From Fratercula arctica (lineage: Eukaryota > Chordata > Aves > Charadriiformes > Alcidae): a stretch of 64,000 bases of DNA. Shown piece after piece: positions 24,909 through 37,664 of this stretch; the first letter of the stretch is position 1, and every line of letters begins with the position of its first letter. The translations under genes were made by a program, and so were the position numbers. The stretch lies in contig CANTUZ010000002.1 of NCBI GenBank assembly GCA_947846985.1, forward strand, positions 156,793,889-156,857,888, written 5' to 3'. Below the pieces are notes generated by a model. That model searched no databases, was not told where the DNA came from, and was given only the letters and a program-made list of their open reading frames with translations.

Positions 24909-27741
24909 AGTAGGAAAAATGAGGCAAAATGAATATGGCAGTTTGGTGCTCCATCAGTGGAAGCTTTGCTTTGGACTGTTAGGTAGCCTGGGTACAGAAA
25001 AACCACAGGATTTCAGTGAAGAAGAAATTTTGTGTTTTTGTCTGGACTTTTCAAGTGTTTTTAGAGAAACAAAGATTAGCATACATCAGAGTGGCATAGA
25101 AAAGGCGTCCCATAATCCTGAATATGAAGATATGTCAAGAGCCGCATGCAAAATGGATTTGCATATATCAGAGCCGCACATACAGCTGCTCAACTGGGCA
25201 TCCTGAAGTGCACTAAAAATGTTAATACTGAATTATGTGGATGCTGATAATTGAATGCTGGAGAAACACACACAGACATGCACAAAGCTACGGCATCTTT
25301 TTCCACTTGTGTTACTTAGATGGTTAAAACATAAAAAGGGAGACTGCTAAGGTAGCCAGCAATCCTTGAATATTTAAGGGCTTTCTGGTTCAAAGAGAAG
25401 TTCAAAGTATCACTTATCCATACAGAAATAATTAGCAGAGGAAGATTTAATTTACCTAGTATGAAAATTTTCAGTTCTAAAATGGCATCACACTGTCATT
25501 CATAGATTTTGTAAAAGTGGAATTCTTAACGCAAGAAAGTGGCGATCGATTCAGCATTGCTTCAGTCTTACCCTCTGCAGTGCTGCCAACCACATCCCAC
25601 CAGAAATCAAGCCACAGCAGGCCAGATGCTGGAAACAAGAGCCTGGATTTACTCGTTTACCTGTGGCAAAGAGTGGAAGAAGGAAGATCTCTGTCCTTGG
25701 GCTCTGATTATCAAACCAGGTCGGGGAAGCCCCTGCTGCTTACTTTCCCCCAGCATTAATTTCCACCAGCTGCTCAGTTGGTGGCGCATTAGAAAACCAA
25801 GAACTTTTTCTTCTGCATCAACAAAAGATAAACACCAGTCCTACACGGGCTGGTTTGGCACTGGTCAGAAACCCCAGCTTCAGCCTTGGGGTCTCTATCT
25901 TTAAGTAACCAAGACCGTATCAGCACTGCGTCAGCTATGACAAACCCCGCAGAGGAGCAACATCTAAAGCTAAATCCCGTCTCTGGGTTCAAGATGACAT
26001 CTCCCATTCAAACACTGAGAACGGGACCCCACATTCATTGCAATGTCCTTTCCCCATCTAAACCAGCTCTCCATTTTCAGCGTGATGGGGAAGCTTTTTC
26101 GTTCTGTTGTAAGCTTTTGTGCGTATTACTATTGCAATGAACGTGGAAATCCTGTCCTCGCTCTCATGAAAAGTTTCATAGTAACTTTTAAAATGGATCT
26201 TACAAAAATATAAGCAATAGAGGTCCTGGCAAGTTTTAATGGGCACAGTGTTAAAAATTAACAGTCCCCAACTACCGCAAGCAACAAAGCCCTGGGGCTT
26301 TGAATTTTCTTTTAAATGAGCCACCAATTTGTGTCGAATAGCTGGCTTTGCAAGTGTGAGCTACAGGGTTTTTATTTGTGTTTTGCCTTTTAATAAGGCA
26401 AATTAAAAAGAAAAGCCATTTCACCTTTAATTAAAACCTCTCAAGGATTTGCCGGGAACTGTGTATGAAGAAACTCTTGCAAATACGCTGTTCTGCTTGG
26501 CTTGGTTTTAAACAGGGTAAGATGAGTTTTTAATCTCTTTTATTACGTTTCTCTTGCTAAAAAAAAAAAAAAAAAAAGCAAATGCTGAAAAATAATGACT
26601 GCATCCAAAGGGAAGTCATTACAAATAGAGCTGAAATATTCCCAGAGGAGAACTGACCTATGACTTGTTATGGAGGAGATGTAGCATCGGCTGAAGCACA
26701 TACTTGTTTTTAAGTTGCTCTAAAGGAGACAAGAGTCTCCAGCACCAGAAGCGTTGTCACACTCAGCTACAAGGGGTTGATCTAGTACATGGTAGCTGTT
26801 GTTGCTGGGGTGTTCCCATCCTCAGGAAAAGATAACGGATACCAGGGGAACCTGTGCCCCAACAAATTGCCAGATCGCTCCTAGATGTTTGTCTAAAAGA
26901 TGAAGTTTCTAGTGACCAGCATCTCTGCTGCAGAGACGTTTCCAAACTTGCAGCTGATGGAAATCATTCTCATTTTACAGCCTCCTGTATCTCTTACTTC
27001 TGAATTTCATTGACCCTGCTCTGATTTATGTGCACGGCAGATTTGGTGCATCGCTGATTTGTATGAGAAACAGTGAGGAAAGTGTGGGAGACAGACGGTG
27101 ACGGGGCTCGCAGTGACAGCACATGGCATGCAAAGGCAAAATGATCTTGCCTGAGTTTTACAAATAAATGAAGTCATTTCTGTTCACAAAGCTATCAGCC
27201 AGAAGGGCAGCCGAGGAGAGGACTGCTTACCCTCACAGCCACTCAGCGAGGTGCAGCTCTTGGCTGACACCCGAAACTGAGATGGTTTGGCTTAAATTCT
27301 GGACATTCGTTCATAGACTCGTAGGAGGCTCAGCTGGGTGAGGTGCTGAGGCGTTTCCTCCCGTGCAAAGGCGGGCACCAACCAGTTACGTGTAACTATT
27401 TTAATAGAAGTTTGCCTAACTCATTCTGAAAACAGCCAGTCAAGGAAATGGTCCTGCTTCTCCAAGCAATTTGTTGTCAGTACAAGACCATCCCTGGCTC
27501 AGACAATAGCAAAAAGAGCCCTTCCTCAAAATCTCATTTGAGTTAATGGTCTTAAAGAAAGAAATTGAAATAAGCCCAGCCTCCAGATGAAACGCTACAC
27601 TGCGAACTGTTCAGCCCTGAATCAAAACCAAACTCTTTGAGAAAACGGCACAGCATCACCCTGTAGCACCTGAGAGCATCCACCTGCTGCTGAAGCTGCA
27701 CCCTGGCTTGCACAGCGATGCAGGGGGGCAAAAATCACAGG
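24909..27741. other. No recognised gene
   Basis: This is unique sequence containing a poly(A) run near 26559-26577. No exon, RNA gene or mobile element is recognised. Confidence 0.6.
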
Positions 27742-28120
27742 ATCATAGAATCATTTAGGTTGCAAAAGATCTTTAAGACCATTGAGTCCAACCATTACCT
27801 TAGCACTGCCAAGTCCACCACTAAACCATGTCCGTAAATGCCACATCTACATGTCCTTTAAACACCTCCAGGGATGGGGACTCAACCACTTCCCTGGGCA
27901 GCCTGTTCCAATGCTCGACAACCTTTTGAGTGAAGAAATTTTTCCTAATATCCATCCTAAACCTCCTCTGGTGCAACCTGGGGCTGTTTCCTCTTGTCCT
28001 ATCACTTGTTACTTGGGAGAAGAGACCGACCCCCACTCGCTACACCCTCCTTTCAGGGAGTTGTAGAGAGCGAGAAGGTCTCCCCTCAGCCTCCTTTTCT
28101 CCAGGTTGAACAACCCCAGG
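27742..28120 (-). mobile_element. CR1 LINE 3' fragment
   Basis: This is an inverted CR1 3' end (atcatagaatcatttaggtt, cattgagtccaaccattacc) with the downstream block ctgggcagcctgttccaatg. The minus-strand frame at 27821-28036 reads [20 protein letters not shown], the CR1 ORF2 C-terminal tail. It is truncated at about 0.38 kb. Confidence 0.95.
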
Positions 28121-28734
28121 AAGAATGTCCCCCTGCTTCTAGATACAGGTGGCCTTTATCTACAGGTATCTACAGCTGTGTCTACAGCTTCAACTTCTGA
28201 TCCCATCCTTCATTTACAGGACATGACGCTCTGCTGGGAATGACAGGAAGAGTTCTGGGATGTTGTGGGCCAGGTGGCCAAGTGGGGAGGAGCACGGAGG
28301 CTGAGACTGCACACAGCAGTATGAACGCAGCCCATCGGGACAGCGGGGGCTACGCTGTACCTGAGGGAGTCTGATTTTGCTCTCATGCACATAACAAATT
28401 AGTTAAAGTGTGCCTAAAGTACCTTTTTACCCCAAGGTAGTGGAAGAAAGAGGAGAAGGTACAAGGAAAGAGGATTTGCCTGGATTATCTGGAAGCAGGA
28501 AGGGGCTGGGAGCAGGTTTGCTGGATGACAGGGTTTACAGCTGGAATTAACCCTTATCTGGGTCATGCTGCTGTGTGAAAGGAGAGCGGGGGGCACACAA
28601 GGATGTATCTATTGTCCAAATTTCTGCTGATCTGAACCAAGCAACCACCCACCGTGATTAAAACCCTCTTCTACAGCAAGGGCTGAAACAAATGAGAGGG
28701 ACGTTGCCCTTCTTTGTCCCCATGGTTTGTGTTA
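28121..28734. other. Unique spacer between two CR1 fragments
   Basis: About 0.6 kb of unique sequence. I see no gene or repeat in it. Confidence 0.6.
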
Positions 28735-29012
28735 GACTCATAGACTCATAGAATAGTTTGGGTTGGAAGGGACCTTTAGAGGTCATCTAGTCCACCCCCC
28801 CTGCAATGAGCAGGGACATCTTCGATTAGATCAGGTTGCTCAGCGCCCCATCCAACCGAACCTTGAACGTTTCCAGAGATGGGGCATCTACCACCTCTCT
28901 GGGCAACCTGGGCCAGTGTTTCACCACCCTCAGTGTGAAAAATGTCTTCCTTATACTTAGCCTGAATCTACCCTCTTCTAGTTTAAAACCATCCCCCCTT
29001 GTCCTAGCGCTA
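28735..29012 (-). mobile_element. CR1 LINE 3' fragment (second subfamily)
   Basis: The inverted 3' end has two ATTCTATG-like units (actcatagactcatagaata) followed by ggtcatctagtccaccccc and ctgcaatgagcagggacatc. This subfamily differs from the neighbouring 27742-28120 copy, which carries the cctagcactgcc-type block. It breaks off near 29012. Confidence 0.95.
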
Positions 29013-31263
29013 CGGGCTCTTGGGTATCACGAGTACCCTCTCCAACTCATCCTCTGCAAAGCAGGACTGGGGCTGCAAAGCATCCATGGGGTGAAACATG
29101 ATTCACAGCTCAATCTGCTCAGCACAGGCAGGATAATAATGGGGTTTGCTCTCAAAATCAGCTTTACAAAAACCACGGAGGTGAGCTGCACTTTTGGTGG
29201 CCAGACTCCATCGTCACAGCAGACAGAGGAAATGAAGAATCTTTTGCAGCCCCACTAGCGCTAGTCAGGAGGAATAAAGCCCCTTTGCTGCCCAGATGCC
29301 CATCAGCAATGTTCCCCTGCGTGCAGGTGAGGTTCCTGCGGGCGATACCTGCCCCAAGCCCAGAAAATACAGCTTTGAGAGAGCACACGTGGTGTGTACG
29401 TGTTCTCCCAACTCCAGGCTATCCAGCCCTGATGTGTAAAGCTCTTGGCTTGACAGGTGTTGCACGTTACTTCAAGTTAGCCAGACATCTTTAAATGACT
29501 GTAGAAATACCAAGCTAATTAAGAAATGAAGAGAGAGCTGTCTTCCTGATGTGCAAGCAAAAAAAGGAAAACCTTAATAGTCCTAGACAAAAATAAAAAA
29601 AATAAAAAAATAACCCGAGCAATGTCAGACTTGAAGTGACAAAATCCAGGTGGCATTTGTGGCTGCTTGATGACAAACAAGCAACGGCCAAAGCACTCAC
29701 AGTTTTCACTGACTCCAAACTCCAGTTAAGATGTTTAGGGGCTCTTTCCCTGGATGCTGAGCATCCAGCCCTCACTGGTCTCCACAATTTTAGCCAGTCA
29801 ACACCCCCAAGAAGCCAGAGCAGAATCTCTCAAGATTACTGTTCCTCAAACTGAGAATCCCTCAATTTCCCCCCTTTTTCCGGCAACACCCAGCTTTGCT
29901 CTGACAGCATCTCTTCCCACGCTCATACACAGACATTGCACACACTCCAGCCAAGGCAGGGCTCTGTTACTGGTTTCGAACCACATTGGAAAGGTGTCAC
30001 AAAAAAGGAGTTATCATCTCTGACCCACCAAGGCTGGTTTGCTGTGGGAGGATTAACCTGGGGCCAAACCCTAAGAGGGGGAGGTGGCGCAAAACGAGCC
30101 GGTTATTCAAGCCCCCTCACAACTCTTCACCACAAGCCTTTTCTTTTCTGTGATCCCTCCAAATACCACCGCACACAAGGCTGTCTGCTGCCTGCTCTGC
30201 TTTACAAACAGGGAAGGGGTGAGTGAGCCTGAGGCCACCCATCTTAACCTCACACTTAAAGAGTTTGAGGCAGAAATGCAACATCCATCCCCAGCTCTCA
30301 ACTCTGCTCCTGACTCCACTCCTTCCCTTTCCCACTGCTGCTCAGCATTTGAAGGTAAATCATTAGGAGCAGGAAGCTGGAGCGGTAACAGAAATGATAC
30401 TTTGACCTCTGCAGCCCCCTTCACGCCGCCGACCCGCAGCTTTTTCAGGACTGTATTCCAGCCTGGGTCCTCCGAGCGCTTGTTAGGCAGCTGTCCCTGG
30501 CAGGGGTAAAAATTAGTTTGAGATGGAGTTGGCTGCTCTTCCCATTCGCTCTTTGCCAAGTCTGATGCCGCCCTCAGCAAACTTTCCGGCATAATGGGCC
30601 ACAGTCTGACTGAAAAGCAAGCACAAGCCACGCAAGGGCTACTGATAAGGGCAATTTAGTTTGCAAATGCATGGCTAGCTATCTTAACACCAAGGAGGTA
30701 ATAGGACATTCAAAGTATGAAAATGTATGTTATGGCTTCTTTGGTCCAATTCACAACCTTGTGCGTGTGTTTGTGGCAACTCAAGCTGCGTTTCATTTAC
30801 GTTCATCATACGGGGAGTGCTGCATCCCATCGGCACTGCCGGCAGTGCACAACCTGCAGTCACAGCGGTCACTCCTCGGTCATTAATGATGGGAGTTTGG
30901 GGATCCACTGGAGAGGCTGTGCCCCCCTCACCCCCAGCTGTGCTGGGACATTAAACCCTATTGCCTCTTCCAAAGGCGCTCATTGTACAGTGGCTACAAC
31001 AGCTCCTACTGCAGAGCTTTCCCACTCCCAATCACCTTTGCTGACACCAACAGAGCTGCTAATTTGAATTACTGCACCCCCCCATACGATAATCCCCATC
31101 TATACGAACCCTGGAGTCAATGGGTCACGTGCCACTTTTTATAACTTTACCACCAACTCTGTTTTTAAGAGCCTTTTCTTCCACTGCTCTGGACAAGATT
31201 AGCCACTGCAACCTGATTGTGTTGCTATGGCAGTAGTAAGAAAAAAAGTAATTTCTTTTTCTT

Positions 31264-31286
31264 AAAAAAAAAAAAAAAAAAAAAAA
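31264..31286. repeat. Poly(A) run
   Basis: About 23 consecutive A with no recognisable retroelement body attached. Confidence 0.9.
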
Positions 31287-33100
31287 TCAATAATTGGTAT
31301 TACTGTGTAAGGTCCCTGACATTAATTATAAATAAATGTTAGACTTACCAAAATAAGAGAGTGAAATTATGGCAGCAGGCTGCATGCTGCTGCTGAAGCC
31401 TGTGCGGCTGCCACGATACAGATATGAAATATAAAAAGTATTGGGAACTGCAGTTTACATTTTATTGCCTAGGAAAATGAATGTGTAAATAGCAATAAAA
31501 TGCACAATTATTTAGCACAAAGCCAAAATACTCCGCCGCATTTATAGGCTGATGGATGGCTTGCCTGCTTGCTCTAATTTACCATAAAACAAGGAAGACA
31601 AGGCCGAAGGAAAATAAACAATGGCTCCTGTCAATATGATTAGCTGCGAGACACCAGGTGAGAGCAGTCGGTCTCCGAAGAGGGTAACACTGCACCGCTT
31701 CAGCTGGCTGTTGCTTTGGTAATTTAGCCCGGATTGCCGTGCTGCTTGGCAAAGGCAGCACCGTGGAGCCGAGTGGGGAGGCAGGGATTGCTGCTCCCAG
31801 GGTCTTTATGGCCCTCATCCCTGACGCCTCCAGCAGAAGGATGGAACAGCCTCTCGGGGCGCCTGCGGCAGGAGGAGGGGATTATTATTAGCCTTGATCG
31901 GTGTCTAGACAAGTAAAAAAAATCTTAACGGCGTAGAAGTCAGTGGTCAGCTGTCAGGGGCATCACCCACGCCATGACGAGACCCAGGGAGTGCCTAAAA
32001 AAGACTGGGGAAAAAATGGTAAAAGTCCTTCAGTGCCATCTGTTAAAAACCAAGGAGAGAGAAAGAAAAAAAAGCATTTGAAACACTTTATGGGATAAAG
32101 TGAGGCAGGGAGAGTGTTTCCAGCTGGCTCGCTGGCTGCGATTCAGTGACCTGCGGCGATGCCTGCAAAGGAGCTGCAGGGTCCCAGGCTGGGTCCCGAT
32201 GGCAGGAGCTGAGCCCCAGCACTGCAGATACCTGCTGCCTCCACCTCTGCCTAGGAGACACCGTGCTGTTGTCACCCACACCCTATTCAAGAGAATTTTT
32301 GAGCGTGACATGGGTATATTAACAGCTCAAGGGGTTTATATGTTTATTTTCTAGCTATATGTCTCCGTGTAGGCATACAAGCCTGAATTTTACACGCTGA
32401 CTTTCTCTGGGGCAGGGAAGCCATGTGCATCTGCTCCCATTTACGCAACCCCCATCAGGCCACTGAGGTTGCAGAGATGTGAACCCGGTGCTTAGTGTGA
32501 TATTACCCGCGGGTTCCTTATGCAGACAGTGGTGCTCCTGCAGAGGGTGACATAAGTCACCTAGAAACAATGGAGCAAGAAAATAGAGGTGAATAAGCTT
32601 TTGGGTCGCTCCCCACGAACAGTCGGGATGAGACCCAGGACACGGAGCTCCAGCCTGGTGCTGGGATGCACACCTCAGTCTCACACTTACAACCCACACT
32701 CCTAATTTCAAAGTTAAATTCTTCCGCTGAGCGACCACGGAGCAGGGGCTCGCTCCCTCCGTTGGCAATGTGGGGAGTCACACCTTCTCATTTACTGGGC
32801 TTCTGATTTAGACATCAAAATTAAGAGCCTAAGGAGAGGCAGTGTGAATAACCCAGCATGCAGGGGAAGGATACATCAACTGACAGCAAACACAGAGATT
32901 TTTTTTCACTGCTGGACTTGTCAGTGGATTTTGAGCCTGCTCCAAGTTCATGTAAAGCCAGCTGAGTCTTCCAAATGATTTCCACCAGCTGTTTTATCCA
33001 AAGTCCCTTTTTCGAAAATTCAGGATGGATTTTAAGGTTGCTTCTGTTTACGACAGCAGACATTAGGTGCAGGACAACTCCTAAATTCAACTGAATCAGG

Positions 33101-33130
33101 ACAAACAAACAAACAAACAAACAAACAAAA
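33101..33130. repeat. (ACAA)n simple repeat
   Basis: Seven ACAA units in tandem. Confidence 0.95.
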
Positions 33131-36100
33131 CCAACAAAGTAACAGAATGAAGATGGGCGCTTTCCATCCAGATCTACTCACTTTACTGAGAACTCCAGAA
33201 GCAGGTCCTGCAAGAAGGGCCCTACTTTAGCTACAGCAAGGGTCCTGTGAAGGACTCCTGAGCTGGCTTGTCAGACCAGGTTCAAAGCAGAAAGCCAACA
33301 GGAAAGCTAGCAAGGTGTGCCAGGATCTTTCATCAATTATCAAGCTGCAATGTAGCATCAAAAGTAGAACGCTAAATGCCAAGTTCTGCCCTTCCCCACA
33401 CGTTTTCCTTTAGAAGACAAAAAAAAGTCAGTAATCATCAGTATGACTGCCTACTTGGATCTGAAAGCAGATAATAAATAGTACATCCGACTTCTAGTTA
33501 TTAACATAACTAAGCTTATTGCATAATATTTGCTTATTTTTGGAAAGCAGCCCTTTCTACCTGTCCCAACAGCACATTACTGAGTTGGCAAGATGCAGGA
33601 GCTTTTAAATGAATAAGAGAATTTCTTCAGATCAAACTCACTTGCCAGAAATTTCATCTCCAAAGTCTGGTTCATCAATTACCCAACCTCTTGAAATAGA
33701 AAATCTCTTTTAACTTAAAAGTCTCCTTGTTATAGTCCCCTTGACCAACTTCGCCGTAGCTTCCATTTCATTTGTCTGTGTGTGATGCTTGCAGTTTATT
33801 TGTCTCACACAGGATTACAAAGAAAATTTTGGTAGAGAGGGCTCCTCTGCCAGATCACGCACTCAGAGTGCTGAGATAACGTATCTCCCAGCTCTCTTTG
33901 CTCTGGATGAAACTTGTTGCTCCAAACCTGGGGTTAGACTCTCAGAAAATGGTCCCCAATGGCTATCATGCTGCACCCTGTGCTGGTTCTGCTCCCTGGA
34001 ACGGGAGGCTTGATCCTGGACCGTGCAGAGGACAAATTCCCCAGCACACCTTGATTGGGTTTGGGCCCCAGGACATCTCATCCCTGCACCGCTGACAGAT
34101 CTACAACAGCTGAGGACTTCCTGCAATGTTTTGAGGGCTTTTCTCTGTGGTTCTGTGCTGGCTCTCAATAACTAGATAGGCTGGTGTTATAGTGTGAATA
34201 TCCAGTCCCATTGTGCCTGTCATCCAGTGGTTATATTCCACAGTTCAAGTCTCATAAAAAGCCCGATTGCTGGTCTTGGGATGATAAATCAGCATTTCAG
34301 AATTTACTCTTGCTTCCATGCAGTGCTATCAATCACATCCAATATATATTTTATAGTCCTTCCCTCCGATTTAACCTTATCCTTGTACAAAGCATAGTGT
34401 TGGGGGGGAGAACAGCACCAGGACATATCCAGATACGAACAATTGCAAGCTTTTAGCATTTAGGGAGTTGTGCTGGATCTGTATCTCTGAGTGGAGTTCT
34501 CAAGTTTTTATGAAGATGACAGCAAAGCCCCTGCTCCATGCCTTGGGATGCCTTAGCCCTCGTGTGCTCATAACCCTGGTAGAAAGAAAAGAGCCAAAGC
34601 CATTAACCTCTCTGACTCTGCTTAGTCTACTTTTGTCCTAGCAAGGGAGAGTCAACACTGCAGGAATACATTAGCACAACAAATTTAGTTGGCACTTTAA
34701 GCGGCTCCTAATGTCCCTCCACAAAAGTGCAATGTGCTGTCATCATGACAAGCCAGGCACCAGATGCCTTTATTTTTAATTGCGCTGAAGAGATCCCGGT
34801 CTCATGGCAGGCTCTGCCCAGAGGCAAGACTGGTCACAGCCCTTCCCCAGGCAAGTGCTGCTCCGAGATGTCCTTTTCCCGCAGGCTGAAAAATGTTCCT
34901 AGTTCATAAACTCATGGCGTGGGTTCAAATGTCTCCCAGAAGCTCTTTCAGCCACAGCCACAAATATGGTTTCGCTCTTCAAACGCTGCATTGGCAGGAA
35001 AATCAAAGCTTCGCCACTGCTCGGCCGTTCCAGTCTGGAAACAATTTTTTTGGCTAAGATTTCTCCAGGCAACCTAATTCCCCCTCGCCATCAATCGCAG
35101 CGGTCTGCTTAGATGAAGGCAATAGCCTGAATGCTTTGTCTCCAGAGAAGTAACCCCTTGGTTTTGGTGCTGTAGTGAGCTTCTCCTCAAAGGTGAATTT
35201 CTCCAGGTGAATTATTTAGACAGAAGCCTTCTCTCTCCTGGCTTGCTATTGAACTGTCTAGGAGACAGCATTTAAATGCAAGAAGGCAAAACAATAGTAT
35301 TGACTGTCCTTTGTCCGGGTTTATTTAATTCTGTAAAGCAAACAGTTTGTGTGAAATGCACTCCTGGTAATAAAATCGCATTGCACATTTGCTTATGGAG
35401 GGTCACCAGGGAGAGCAAATGCGCCTGTACTCAGCAATAAATGCTTGCTTCCGTGTTGCACAGCAATTATTCAAAATGAGAGAGACTATTGGATCCAAGA
35501 CTGCTGCCCTTTAGGACTCAGCCTGTCAAGTTGCATTGCTCTGGACTTTTTATCCAAGTGGATTTCATCTCCACACTGTTATTGCTGGGTGATACTCAAG
35601 TCTTTAAGTCCGAGTTGCACCAAGCCTGAAAAACAACATTTGACTTCCAGGCTGCTCTTTCTTTGTTAAAAGCAGCACCATATTATTATTAATTATTATT
35701 ACTAGTAGTAGTAGTATTAAAATATGTCATAGCATATTAAAGGAGTTAAATTTTAAATGCATAGCCGGTTTATTCTGAGAGGACAGGGAAAGACAGAGAT
35801 TTCAATTTAATCACCTCTAAAATTGCTTCTTCCCTAGCTTTAAAAATGTCATAGCTTTAATCATCAAGGGGAAGTTATGTTGCTACCATATATTTATTTT
35901 CTGTGTTTTTTGTACATACTTTAGAAATTTATCAGGAATCTGGTATTTTTCTGTCTTGTGAAATTAAACAGGGAGTCATTAATATATTTTGCACGTATAT
36001 CTCTCTGTAGATACTTTCTCAACATTTATTACCTATCTAACCTTGCACTTGATAGACTTTTACATACTGCTCAGCGAAGAGAAATATAACGAAATTCCAC

Positions 36101-36984
36101 AGAGCTGAAGCGCACGCAGAGACGTGTGCCATTCCCCCTTAAAGTGGGATTGAATCAACGCAGTGCCACCTCAACCCTGACCAGATGATCACTCAATGCA
36201 GCTCTGAGTAATACCTTGGAAAGTCTGAGCCTACAGACAATTACAGACCACTTAATCACAAAATCTAATCAAGATGATAATTAGGCGCTGCATCCTGTTT
36301 AATGCACAAGGATGCGAGCCTTGCAGCTCCCGCTGCCAGATCGGAACTGAACACAGCGATGGGGGAAAGAATCAGCGAAGCCAACAGACTATATCCGTGA
36401 TGACTGAAGAAAAACTAAACTCAAACAGCTCGCCAAATCCTTAAGAAGAACTCCAGCACTTTCTGCCAGTTGAAAACCCAACCCTACAAGATTCTTTCAA
36501 AGATCTCTCTCTTCAGAAGACCAACTTATTTTCATATTTGATCAGGCTTGAGAGATAAAGCTCAGGGTCCTGGCACAGTGAATGCTCTACTGGTGCTTAG
36601 TAAGCACTTTTTCCTCTGATAAACCTTGCCCTGCAGAATGGACAAGGGTGGAAAGGAAAAGCTCTATTAAGTGACTTTTTCAAGGTCAAAATTAAGACTA
36701 TAAATCTGTCAGTCACCTCAGCCACTGTACTACACTGCCTCTGCTGGGTCAGCTCTGTAGGTCTAAGCAAAGAGTTACAAGACTCCGGTTAATAAATTTT
36801 TTCAAGTACCTCATATTTACTGTAAGCGAAGCAAAGTCACTTTCTGGAATAGACGCTGTTAAGAGGATTTTTCCATATTTTCCTCTGACTTCAAAGCGCC
36901 GTGTTGAGTCTCCTTGTTAGAGCCAAGTGACATCCACACATCACTGAGCTGGAGAAACGGCGGCAGAAGCAATGCAGCCGTAAA

Positions 36985-37090
36985 CGTGAAAAAGCCCAGA
37001 AACACGAAGGCTTGGGAAAAAGAGCAGCGGGGTAGAGAAAATGGACTCGATGACCCAGTAGGTCACTTCCATTTCTAAATTCTACAAACC
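36985..37090 (+). mobile_element. Degenerate CR1 3' tail
   Basis: The segment atggactcgatgacccagta followed by ggtcacttccatttctaaat and tctaca resembles the sense-strand CR1 3' terminus (TGGACT..GATGA....GGTC..TTCCA.....ATTCTA). It is strongly diverged, consistent with an old insertion. The left boundary is uncertain. Confidence 0.6.
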
Positions 37091-37632
37091 CTCTGGGTTA
37101 AAAATAGGATGAAAAGTAGATATATTTTTTTTTTTCTTTAGACCAGTTCAAGGTTGAGAGGGTCAAGAGTAATTAGAGGGTCACAAGTAACTATAAATGT
37201 TCTGTCTGTGCAGAGAGAATGGGTCTGGGACAGGGGGCTAAACACTGCCTTGTCCTCAGGGCGAGCATTGGCATGTTTTAGAGATCTGTTGGATGCCTTT
37301 ATTTATATTAAAGATCATGTTAGTCACGGTGGTTGGAAATCAGGTGCCAAGTCATTTGAAACAGTATTACCTGCTGTCTTGTCTTCTGTCTACGCATGGT
37401 TTGCTGTGAAAGGAAGAGGAAAGTAAAAAAAAAAAAACCTATGAAAGGTGCATCGTATGGGTCTCCACCTTTCCTGTGGCGCTGCTGGGACCAGTTTGCA
37501 CCAGCGGGGGATATTGGCTAATATTTTGAATTCAAAAAGTGAGTAGCTTCTCACAGGGGCCAGCAGAAAACAAACTCTACAGACTGATGGGGAAGTGAAA
37601 TCCTTTCTTTACACATAGGAGACTTCCAAAAA

Positions 37633-37664
<32 letters not shown>

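Larger units (their letters stand above)
29013..36984. other. No recognised gene, about 8 kb
   Basis: This is unique sequence. It contains a poly(A) at 31264-31286, an (ACAA)n tract at 33101-33130 and an ATT/AGT trinucleotide stretch near 35683-35716. The A/T-rich stretch 31320-31560 has low repeat character and TAAT-type motifs and could be conserved noncoding DNA. Long open frames such as 30107-30631 match no family I know. Confidence 0.55.

Noticed and set aside
30107..30631. 174-codon minus-strand open frame
   Set aside because: It opens without recognisable domains, has low-complexity composition and no splice context. Length is within chance for 64 kb in six frames.
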